Shown one piece after another: positions 32,461-39,068 of a stretch of 39,068 bases of DNA. Source of the stretch: Vibrio sp. 05-20-BW147. GTDB lineage: Bacteria > Pseudomonadota > Gammaproteobacteria > Enterobacterales > Vibrionaceae. Under the pieces are notes generated by a model that was not told the DNA's origin, ran no database searches, and saw only the letters and a list, made by a program, of their open reading frames with translations. Positions within the stretch are counted from its first letter, which is position 1. The number at the start of each line of letters is the position of its first letter. Location of the stretch: the NCBI RefSeq assembly GCF_013369385.1, contig NZ_SZTO01000024.1, forward strand, positions 1-39,068, read 5' to 3'. The position numbers and the translations under genes are program-made.

Positions 32461-33228
32461 TTAACTGGGATCGATCGACTGTATATACCAAATGTTTTTG
32501 TCTTTTCGACACGCTAGCAAATTACCTGAGCGAGCCTGATTGGCACCATTGAGCTGATACTGTAAATCACGACATTGATAACTGCCTGTCCACAAGGTAT
32601 TTTGGCTTGCGGCTCTGGACTTCGGTGTTAACGCTGCATTAGGTTTCACCGATAAAATGTCACGCGGTTCGATACGACTTTGCACATAACCTTGATGCAC
32701 GTAGCCTTCAATCATGCCCTGTCTCTCGACTAACAACCAAGGTGCACCAGGGACTTTTGCCAATGCGATGAAGACATCTCCCGTTTGCAGCTGCCCTACT
32801 TTATTTGATTTCGCAGATGGACCTGAGCGTAGGTTAACCACCGTGGTGGCACTGAATGGCAAATCCAGCAGAGACAGTTCTCCTGTCAATGATACCCCGG
32901 AGTAAACCTCTGTCCCGACAAGAAACGTTTTGGTTTTCGGATCAGAAGAAGCAATGCGCCATTGTGACGCCTTCAGCCCTTCTTTTTCCTCTCCACCAGC
33001 CATTTCAGAACTTTGGCTTTCCAGCAAGGTCGCCATTGCCGTCAAGAAAACATCCCTCTCAGTTGAACTCAGTGTAGATTCCAACTGCTTGTTAAGCACT
33101 TCTGCATTTTCTGATAGCTGCGCTGATGACACACTACTCACTCGACGTTCAGAGCTCGTAGACTGGCAGCCAAGTATAGTCACACAGCTTAAAGTCAGTG
33201 CCGCATACCAAGCCAGTTTGTAAAGCAT
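32461..33228 (-). CDS. Lipoprotein with bacterial SH3 domain
   Basis: This 255-aa protein has a lipoprotein signal peptide with lipobox TILGC (Cys21 lipidated). The residue after Cys is Gln, not Asp, so sorting to the outer membrane is expected. A central SH3b domain (residues ~125-190; VVNLRSGPSAKSNKVG, then WLLVERQGMIEGYVHQGYV) suggests binding to peptidoglycan or peptides. A Cys-containing C-terminal part (GSYQCRDLQYQL) follows. It is divergent from the leu operon. Function is not assigned. Confidence 0.88.
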   Translation of the reverse strand: MLYKLAWYAALTLSCVTILGCQSTSSERRVSSVSSAQLSENAEVLNKQLESTLSSTERDVFLTAMATLLESQSSEMAGGEEKEGLKASQWRIASSDPKTKTFLVGTEVYSGVSLTGELSLLDLPFSATTVVNLRSGPSAKSNKVGQLQTGDVFIALAKVPGAPWLLVERQGMIEGYVHQGYVQSRIEPRDILSVKPNAALTPKSRAASQNTLWTGSYQCRDLQYQLNGANQARSGNLLACRKDKNIWYIQSIDPS

Positions 33229-33533
33229 CGTCTTCTCCCTTTACTTTTTCCATCGCTCACTCACGCTGTCTCGTATGCCAAATGCGGTTAACAGTGAGTA
33301 AGTCATCCAAACTGATACGTTGTTATTGAATTGGGCTCAATAGTGATGGGCAAATAGTGGCAGAGCAAGTATTAGAAAAGTATGAAAAAAAGCGCTTTAG
33401 CAGTCACCTCACATTACAGCGAGATTGTGAGCCCTCAGGAAGCAATACAAGGTTAAAGTTCCGTCAAGCTCGCCACCATTGCAAGGTCACTCTAACAAAC
33501 TGATCCGATATGAGTAAAAAATCAACTTTAGGG
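33229..33533. other. Gene-free gap upstream of the leu promoter
   Basis: About 300 bp between divergent units. No ORF with a ribosome binding site is seen; it should hold the promoter of the lipoprotein gene. Confidence 0.4.
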
Positions 33534-33563
33534 TTGACGCGCAGCACTGAAGTGCGGTACTAA
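33534..33563 (+). promoter_or_regulatory. Probable leu operon promoter
   Basis: TTGACG (33534-33539) and TACTAA (33558-33563) are spaced 18 bp apart and would start a transcript about 25-30 bp ahead of the leader peptide ATG. Confidence 0.6.
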
Positions 33564-33597
33564 TCTGTTAACTTAATTTTGTGGAACGCTTAACAAG

Positions 33598-33660
33598 ATG
33601 ACAGCACATTTTTCTTTCCTACTGAACCTCCTCCTCATCGTGACAAGATCGCGCGGGTAG
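33598..33660 (+). CDS. leuL: Leucine-rich leader peptide of the leu operon
   Basis: This 20-aa ORF contains five Leu codons within six positions (CTA CTG AAC CTC CTC CTC), the hallmark of leucine attenuation: when charged tRNA-Leu is scarce, ribosomes stall here and allow read-through of the terminator at 33698. Ribosome binding is weak by eye. GCGGGTAGGCTGT, overlapping its stop, can pair with the downstream ACAGCC and so form an antiterminator. Confidence 0.9.
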   Translation: MTAHFSFLLNLLLIVTRSRG

Positions 33661-33697
33661 GCTGTGGAAGAAAAATAAACCACACAGAATAACAAAC

Positions 33698-33724
33698 AGC
33701 CCGCACATCGATGCGGGCTTTTTT
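33698..33724 (+). terminator. leu operon attenuator
   Basis: AGCCCGCA and TGCGGGCT form an 8-bp stem with a six-base loop, followed by six T, 61 bp before leuA. With the leader peptide it forms a classical transcription attenuator. Confidence 0.93.
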
Positions 33725-33784
33725 ATATCCAAACACAACATTGACCAGAAGAAATCGATTAACTGTCGAGAAAAGGAAGCGAAC

Positions 33785-35332
33785 ATGAACGATCAGGTAA
33801 TTATATTCGACACCACGTTACGTGATGGCGAACAAGCGTTATCAGCGAGCCTAACGGTAAAAGAGAAGTTGCAGATTGCTTATGCGCTTGAACGACTTGG
33901 CGTTGATGTGATCGAAGCAGGTTTCCCGGTTTCTTCTCCTGGTGATTTTGAGTCCGTACAAACCATCGCTCGTAATATTAAAAACAGCCGCGTATGTGCC
34001 CTTTCTCGCGCCGTAGAAAAGGACATTGATGCCGCCGCTGAAGCCTTGAAAGTGGCAGAAGCCTTTCGTATCCACACTTTTATTTCCACCTCGACCATTC
34101 ACGTGCAAGACAAATTACGTCGTAGCTACGATGATGTCGTTGAAATGGGCGTTAGAGCAGTGAAACATGCTCGCAAATACACGGACGATGTGGAATTTTC
34201 TTGCGAAGATGCCGGACGTACTCCTATCGACAATCTTTGTCGCATGGTAGAAGCCGCGATAAATGCGGGCGCGCGTACCATCAATATCCCAGACACCGTG
34301 GGCTACACCGTACCAAGCGAATTTGGCGGCATTATCCAAACCCTATTTAACCGCGTACCGAACATCGACAAAGCGATCATTTCGGTTCACTGTCACGATG
34401 ACTTAGGCATGTCTGTCGCCAACTCCATTGCTGCTGTTCAAGCGGGTGCTCGTCAGGTTGAAGGGACAATCAATGGCATTGGTGAACGAGCGGGTAACTG
34501 TTCTCTAGAAGAGATCGCCATGATCATCAAAACTCGTCAAGAGTTACTAGGGGTCCGAACAGGCATCAACCACGAAGAAATCCATCGTACCAGTAAGTTG
34601 GTCAGCCAACTTTGCAACATGCCAATCCAAGCCAATAAAGCCATTGTCGGTGCGAATGCTTTTAGCCACTCTTCCGGTATCCACCAAGATGGCATGCTAA
34701 AGAATAAGAACACTTACGAAATCATGACGCCTGAATCGATTGGCCTGAAGAACCAAGCGCTGAACCTGACCAGTCGCAGTGGCCGTGCTGCGGTGAAGAG
34801 CCACATGGATGCCATGGGCTATAAGGAAGATGAGTACAACTTAGATGCGCTATACCAAGATTTCCTAAAACTGGCGGATCGCAAAGGACAAGTCTTCGAC
34901 TATGACCTAGAAGCACTGATGCACTTCTCTAACCTGCGCGAAGAAGATGATTATTACAAGCTGAACTACCTAAGCGTGCAATCAGGCAGCGTGATGGCGA
35001 CCACCAGCATTAAACTGTTGTGTGGTGATGAAGAGAAATGCGAAGCAGCCGTTGGTAATGGTCCTGTCGATGCGTTATACCAATGTATCTACCGTCTGAC
35101 GGGCTACGACATCGTATTGGACAAGTTCGATCTCACTGCCAAAGGGGAAGGTGAAGACGGCTTAGGCCAAGCAGACATTATCGCCAATTACAAAGGCCGT
35201 AAGTACCACGGTACGGGTATCTCAACGGATATCGTTGAAGCATCAGGTCAGGCGTTGCTGCACGTTATCAACAGCATTCATCGTGCCAACGAAATTGCCG
35301 AAATGAAACAGAAAAAAATCGCAACCGTATAA
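33785..35332 (+). CDS. leuA: 2-isopropylmalate synthase
   Basis: LeuA condenses 2-ketoisovalerate with acetyl-CoA, the committed step of leucine synthesis. The 515-aa length is typical. The N-terminal catalytic TIM barrel starts with IFDTTLRDGEQ and contains the metal-binding HCHDDLGMS; NGIGERAGNCSLEEI is the second family signature. The C-terminal domain (~390-515) is the leucine-feedback domain. AGGA is 7 nt before the ATG. It is first in leuABCD. Confidence 0.98.
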   Translation: MNDQVIIFDTTLRDGEQALSASLTVKEKLQIAYALERLGVDVIEAGFPVSSPGDFESVQTIARNIKNSRVCALSRAVEKDIDAAAEALKVAEAFRIHTFISTSTIHVQDKLRRSYDDVVEMGVRAVKHARKYTDDVEFSCEDAGRTPIDNLCRMVEAAINAGARTINIPDTVGYTVPSEFGGIIQTLFNRVPNIDKAIISVHCHDDLGMSVANSIAAVQAGARQVEGTINGIGERAGNCSLEEIAMIIKTRQELLGVRTGINHEEIHRTSKLVSQLCNMPIQANKAIVGANAFSHSSGIHQDGMLKNKNTYEIMTPESIGLKNQALNLTSRSGRAAVKSHMDAMGYKEDEYNLDALYQDFLKLADRKGQVFDYDLEALMHFSNLREEDDYYKLNYLSVQSGSVMATTSIKLLCGDEEKCEAAVGNGPVDALYQCIYRLTGYDIVLDKFDLTAKGEGEDGLGQADIIANYKGRKYHGTGISTDIVEASGQALLHVINSIHRANEIAEMKQKKIATV

Positions 35333-35418
35333 CTGTATTCCGAGCACTTCATTGTGCTTGGAACACCCATAATTTGCTCCAACACAGCACAATAAAATTC
35401 AATAATTAAAGGATTAAC

Positions 35419-36510
35419 ATGACAGACAAAACTTACAAAATCGCCGTTTTACCTGGCGATGGTATTGGCCCAGAAGTAATGGCTCAAGCACACAAGGTGC
35501 TGGATGCGATTGAGAAAAAACACGCGATTCATTTCGAACGTGAAGAGCACGACGTTGGCGGTATTGCGATTGATAATCATAGCTGTCCACTCCCCCAAAG
35601 CACGGTGACCGCATGTGAAGAGTCAGACGCGGTGCTGTTTGGTTCAGTAGGCGGCCCTAAGTGGGAACATTTGCCACCTAACGACCAACCAGAGCGTGGC
35701 GCGCTCTTACCGCTACGTAAGCACTTCCAGCTGTTTTGCAACCTTCGACCTGCTCAAATTCACAGTGGCTTAGAAGCATTTTCACCATTGCGTGCCGACA
35801 TCTCGGGCCGTGGTTTTGATATTGTCGTTGTGCGTGAGCTAACGGGTGGTATCTATTTCGGTCAACCCAAAGGCCGTGAAGGTGAAGGCGCCAACGAAAA
35901 AGCGTACGACACGGAAATTTACCACCGTTTTGAAATTGAACGCATCGCGAAGATTGCCTTCGAGTCGGCTCGCCTACGCCGCAAGAAAGTGTGCTCTATC
36001 GATAAAGCCAATGTACTGCAAAGTTCTATCTTATGGCGTGAAGTCGTCGAAGAGATCGCTAAAGACTACCCAGATGTTGAGCTATCGCATATGTACATCG
36101 ACAACGCAACGATGCAGTTGATCAAAGATCCTTCGCAGTTTGACGTCATGCTTTGTTCTAACATCTTTGGCGACATTATTTCGGACGAGTGTGCAATGAT
36201 CACGGGTTCCATGGGCATGTTGCCATCAGCCAGCCTAAACGAAAGCAAATTCGGCCTGTATGAACCTGCTGGTGGCAGTGCGCCTGACATCGCAGGGAAA
36301 AACATCGCTAACCCGGTCGCGCAAATCCTTTCAGCCGCTCTCATGCTACGTTATAGCCTTGGTGAAGAGGCCGCCGCACAAGACATTGAAAACGCGGTTT
36401 CTCAAGCGCTAGCGGCCGGTGAACTGACTGCCGATCTTGCCGGTGACAAACCAGCACTATCGACCGCTGAAATGGGCGATAAGATCGCACAATACATTCT
36501 AAATTCATAA
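35419..36510 (+). CDS. leuB: 3-isopropylmalate dehydrogenase
   Basis: LeuB oxidises and decarboxylates 3-isopropylmalate with NAD. The 363-aa protein shows the N-terminal LPGDGIGPEV, substrate-binding RELTGGIYFG, and the NAD-binding region near GSAPDIAGKN. It lies 86 bp after leuA and 19 bp before leuC. Confidence 0.98.
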   Translation: MTDKTYKIAVLPGDGIGPEVMAQAHKVLDAIEKKHAIHFEREEHDVGGIAIDNHSCPLPQSTVTACEESDAVLFGSVGGPKWEHLPPNDQPERGALLPLRKHFQLFCNLRPAQIHSGLEAFSPLRADISGRGFDIVVVRELTGGIYFGQPKGREGEGANEKAYDTEIYHRFEIERIAKIAFESARLRRKKVCSIDKANVLQSSILWREVVEEIAKDYPDVELSHMYIDNATMQLIKDPSQFDVMLCSNIFGDIISDECAMITGSMGMLPSASLNESKFGLYEPAGGSAPDIAGKNIANPVAQILSAALMLRYSLGEEAAAQDIENAVSQALAAGELTADLAGDKPALSTAEMGDKIAQYILNS

Positions 36511-36529
36511 AAACACGGAAGTTCGAGCA

Positions 36530-37930
36530 ATGGGCAAAACACTATACGAAAAAGTTTATGAAGCACACGTCGCGGTTGCCGCAGAAGGTGAGACGCCGAT
36601 CCTATATATCGACCGTCATTTAGTGCATGAAGTGACTTCTCCACAAGCGTTTGATGGCTTACGTGAAAAGGGGCGCCAAGTGCGTCAAGTGAGCAAAACG
36701 TTCGCGACCATGGATCATAACGTATCCACCACCACCAAGGACATTAATGCGTCTGGTGAAATGGCCCGTATTCAGATGGAAACCCTGATCAAAAACTGTC
36801 AGGAATTCGGTGTCACCTTGTACGACATCAACCATAAATATCAAGGCATTGTGCATGTTATGGGGCCAGAATTGGGCATCACTTTACCAGGCATGACAAT
36901 TGTCTGTGGTGATTCTCACACCGCAACACATGGTGCGTTTGGTTCGCTGGCATTTGGTATTGGTACTTCTGAAGTCGAGCACGTGCTGGCAACACAAACC
37001 CTTAAGCAAGCGCGCGCCAAAACCATGAAAATAGAAGTTCAAGGCAAAGTCGCTGACGGTATCACCGCCAAGGACATCGTCCTTGCCATCATTGGCAAAA
37101 CCACCGCAGCGGGTGGAACGGGCTATGTGGTGGAGTTTTGTGGTGAAGCAATTACAGACCTTTCCATGGAAGGCCGCATGACCGTGTGCAATATGGCAAT
37201 TGAGTTAGGTGCCAAAGCAGGCTTGATTGCACCAGACAAGACCACCTTCGACTACATCAAAGGTCGTAAATTCGCGCCAACTGGCGCAGATTGGGATGCG
37301 GCGGTTGAATACTGGAAAACACTCAAAACCGATGAAGACGCTAAATTTGATGCAGTGGTGACGTTAAACGCTGCTGATATCAAACCTCAAGTGACGTGGG
37401 GCACGAACCCAGGCCAAGTGATTGCCGTGGATGAGCCCATTCCAGCACCAGAAAGCTTCAGCGATCCCGTTGAAAAAGCGTCCGCTGAAAAAGCACTGGC
37501 GTACATGGGACTGGAAGCCGGTAAATCGCTGTCCGAATACAAAGTCGACAAAGTCTTTGTCGGCTCTTGCACAAACTCACGTATCGAAGATATGCGCGCC
37601 GCCGCTGTCGTCGCCAAAGGGCGCAAAGTGGCATCACACGTTCAAGCGCTGATTGTTCCAGGGTCTGAGCAAGTCAAAGCGCAAGCCGAAGCCGAAGGTT
37701 TGGATGTCATTTTCAAAGAAGCGGGTTTTGAATGGCGCCTACCTGGTTGCTCTATGTGCCTGGCAATGAACAATGATCGTCTAGGGCCACATGAGCGCTG
37801 TGCGTCAACGTCAAACCGTAACTTTGAAGGCCGCCAAGGTCGTGATGGTCGTACACATCTAGTGAGCCCAGCCATGGCTGCCGCGGCGGCAATTGCTGGT
37901 CATTTTGTTGATATTCGAGATTGGAAATAA
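36530..37930 (+). CDS. leuC: 3-isopropylmalate dehydratase large subunit
   Basis: LeuC forms, with LeuD, the 4Fe-4S isomerase that converts 2- to 3-isopropylmalate. The 466-aa protein shows CGDSHTATHGAFG, and the cluster cysteines appear in VGSCTNSRIEDM and in CSMCLAMN near the C-terminus. Length is normal. Confidence 0.98.
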   Translation: MGKTLYEKVYEAHVAVAAEGETPILYIDRHLVHEVTSPQAFDGLREKGRQVRQVSKTFATMDHNVSTTTKDINASGEMARIQMETLIKNCQEFGVTLYDINHKYQGIVHVMGPELGITLPGMTIVCGDSHTATHGAFGSLAFGIGTSEVEHVLATQTLKQARAKTMKIEVQGKVADGITAKDIVLAIIGKTTAAGGTGYVVEFCGEAITDLSMEGRMTVCNMAIELGAKAGLIAPDKTTFDYIKGRKFAPTGADWDAAVEYWKTLKTDEDAKFDAVVTLNAADIKPQVTWGTNPGQVIAVDEPIPAPESFSDPVEKASAEKALAYMGLEAGKSLSEYKVDKVFVGSCTNSRIEDMRAAAVVAKGRKVASHVQALIVPGSEQVKAQAEAEGLDVIFKEAGFEWRLPGCSMCLAMNNDRLGPHERCASTSNRNFEGRQGRDGRTHLVSPAMAAAAAIAGHFVDIRDWK

Positions 37931-37941
37931 GGGGAACACAC

Positions 37942-38544
37942 ATGCAAGGTTTTAAACAACACATCGGTTTGGTGGTTCCTCTTGATGCGGCGAACGTGGA
38001 TACCGATGCGATCATTCCCAAGCAGTTTCTACAAAAAGTCTCTCGCTTAGGTTTTGGCAAACACCTCTTCCATGATTGGCGTTTTCTTGATGATGCGGGC
38101 GAACAACCCAATCCAGAATTTGTCATGAACCACGCGCGTTACCAAGGTGCCTCTATCCTGCTGGCACGAGAGAACTTCGGTTGTGGCTCTTCACGTGAGC
38201 ACGCCCCTTGGGCACTGGCTGACTATGGCATTCGTGCGATGATTGCACCGAGTTTTGCCGATATTTTCTACGGCAACTCGATCAATAACCAAATGGTGCC
38301 TGTTCGTTTAACCGAACAACAAGTCGATGAACTGTTCCAATATGTGCAAGCGACGGAAGGGGCACAAATCGAAGTGGATCTTGAAGCGTTGAAAGTGCGC
38401 GCAAATGGCAAAGAATACTCATTTGAGATCGATGACTTTCGTCGCCACTGCTTGTTGAATGGTTTAGACCACATTGGTTTGACTCTACAACATGAGGACA
38501 AGATCGCCGCTTTTGAAGCTGATATTCCCGCGTTTCTGCGCTAA
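37942..38544 (+). CDS. leuD: 3-isopropylmalate dehydratase small subunit
   Basis: This 200-aa partner of LeuC begins at the ATG at 37942 (AGGGG ~8 nt upstream), 11 bp after the leuC stop; the in-frame extension into leuC is rejected. The swivelling-domain signatures are visible: NVDTDAIIPKQFL and NFGCGSSREHAPWAL. It is the last gene of leuABCD. Confidence 0.98.
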   Translation: MQGFKQHIGLVVPLDAANVDTDAIIPKQFLQKVSRLGFGKHLFHDWRFLDDAGEQPNPEFVMNHARYQGASILLARENFGCGSSREHAPWALADYGIRAMIAPSFADIFYGNSINNQMVPVRLTEQQVDELFQYVQATEGAQIEVDLEALKVRANGKEYSFEIDDFRRHCLLNGLDHIGLTLQHEDKIAAFEADIPAFLR

Positions 38545-38988
38545 TTACTTTAAAAATAATCATTAGAATTTTATATCAACGAGGCTGTAGCGAATGTACT
38601 CACATACTTTGGACAGCCTCGATCATATCGACGGTATGAAACTCACTAGTCCGCAAAAATTGCCAAGCTTCTTAGTACCAGCCTAAATAAATATAGCCTA
38701 ATTGAGGTCATTCAACGATAGCAAGTGTGGAGTTGTTTAAAATCAAGCGATCTTGCCAACCAGCCCTTTGCGAATTACGAAGACATCGTCTCCGCAGTAT
38801 GTCGGGCTTGGAATAGTTGTTGGGAACGCTCGGCCAGAGTCGGACAGATGTGCTCGAGAAGATGGATAGACCTGACCAGTTAATTTTCCAGATTGGTATA
38901 AATGTGTTGCTGACGGCTGGGGCTGCAGTCAACGGGCAAACCTTTTGCGAGACTCGTTGGTCGCAGACCAAAATAATACAACCGATAC
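38545..38988. other. Gene-free stretch after leuD
   Basis: A foldback GAGGCTGT/ACAGCCTC (38581-38620) lies ~37 bp after leuD but lacks a T run, so it is only a possible terminator. A leftward 98-codon ORF (38708-39004) has no ribosome binding site and runs through the tRNA terminator, so it is not accepted. Confidence 0.4.
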
Positions 38989-39016
38989 AAAAAAACCTCA
39001 GCATTTCTGCTGAGGT
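38989..39016 (-). terminator. Terminator of the tRNA-Asp transcript
   Basis: ACCTCAGCA and TGCTGAGGT form a perfect 9-bp stem with a TTTC loop; on the minus strand six T follow. It lies 10 bp after the tRNA 3' end. Confidence 0.92.
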
Positions 39017-39026
39017 CTGGAATAAG

Positions 39027-39068
39027 TGGCGGAGCGGACGGGACTCGAACCCGCGACCCCCGGCGTGA
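39027..39068 (-). tRNA. tRNA-Asp (GUC), 3' part, cut by window end
   Basis: Read leftward, the sequence runs from inside the anticodon loop (TCAC, the last two anticodon bases U and C) through the stem, variable loop, T-arm (GCGGGTTCGAGTCCCGT) and acceptor strand to an encoded CCA. It matches the 3' half of bacterial tRNA-Asp. The 5' half is outside the window. Confidence 0.9.

Noticed and set aside
38708..39004. 98-codon leftward ORF after leuD
   Set aside because: It starts within the tRNA-Asp terminator hairpin, has no ribosome binding site and no recognisable protein features.
1..39068. CRISPR array or insertion sequence
   Set aside because: No regularly spaced repeats and no transposase-like protein with short terminal repeats were found anywhere in the window.

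Overview
The window looks like a Vibrio chromosome segment carrying an integrated mobile element. The genus call rests on gene content and order: an OlsF-type acyltransferase, a TRAP binding protein, glmS, a DeoR regulator, pykF, then ilvIH, an acyl-CoA ligase, leuO, a MJ1255/VC2487-family glycosyltransferase, PAP2, an SH3 lipoprotein and leuABCD. I know this order from V. cholerae and relatives; I cannot name the species.

Positions 1-12379 hold the accessory element. It is bounded by identical 170-bp terminal inverted repeats (1-170 and 12185-12354). On the right it abuts a 45-bp 3' fragment of a tRNA-Ile2 (CAU) gene that starts exactly at the anticodon loop, followed by what is probably that tRNA's own terminator. 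From memory, this tRNA (often annotated tRNA-Met) next to the OlsF gene is the insertion point of the V. cholerae island VSP-II, so the element occupies that hotspot. Inside, from left to right, are: a leftward retron-like module (candidate msr-msd RNA, 61-aa small protein, reverse transcriptase, cold-shock-domain protein); a small conserved Cys/His protein; a non-coding control region; a rightward replication-like module (282-aa unknown protein, Zn-finger ssDNA-binding-like protein, SF2 helicase with a four-Cys cluster and C-terminal HTH, family-A DNA polymerase); and a cargo end with a membrane protein, three tiny proteins, a WYL regulator with paired operator-like repeats, and a 154-aa unknown protein. 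No transposase, integrase or relaxase is recognisable between the repeats. This element is the most interesting part of the window.

Positions 12425-39068 are core chromosome: a SIMPL protein, the bifunctional ornithine-lipid acyltransferase, an orphan TRAP binding protein, deoR-glmS, pykF, a GntR regulator, small membrane-protein ORFs, a Cache-PAS-GGDEF diguanylate cyclase, ilvI-ilvH, an acyl-CoA ligase, leuO, a PAP2-glycosyltransferase pair, an SH3 lipoprotein, and leuABCD preceded by a leucine-rich leader peptide and attenuator.

The ilv, leuO and leu genes together make the branched-chain amino-acid region: IlvIH starts valine/isoleucine synthesis, LeuABCD makes leucine, and LeuO sits between them as in enterobacteria. 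The window ends inside the anticodon of a tRNA-Asp gene on the minus strand and begins inside the left inverted repeat. Both ends are therefore in repeated sequence, which suggests that the window may be one whole assembly contig.
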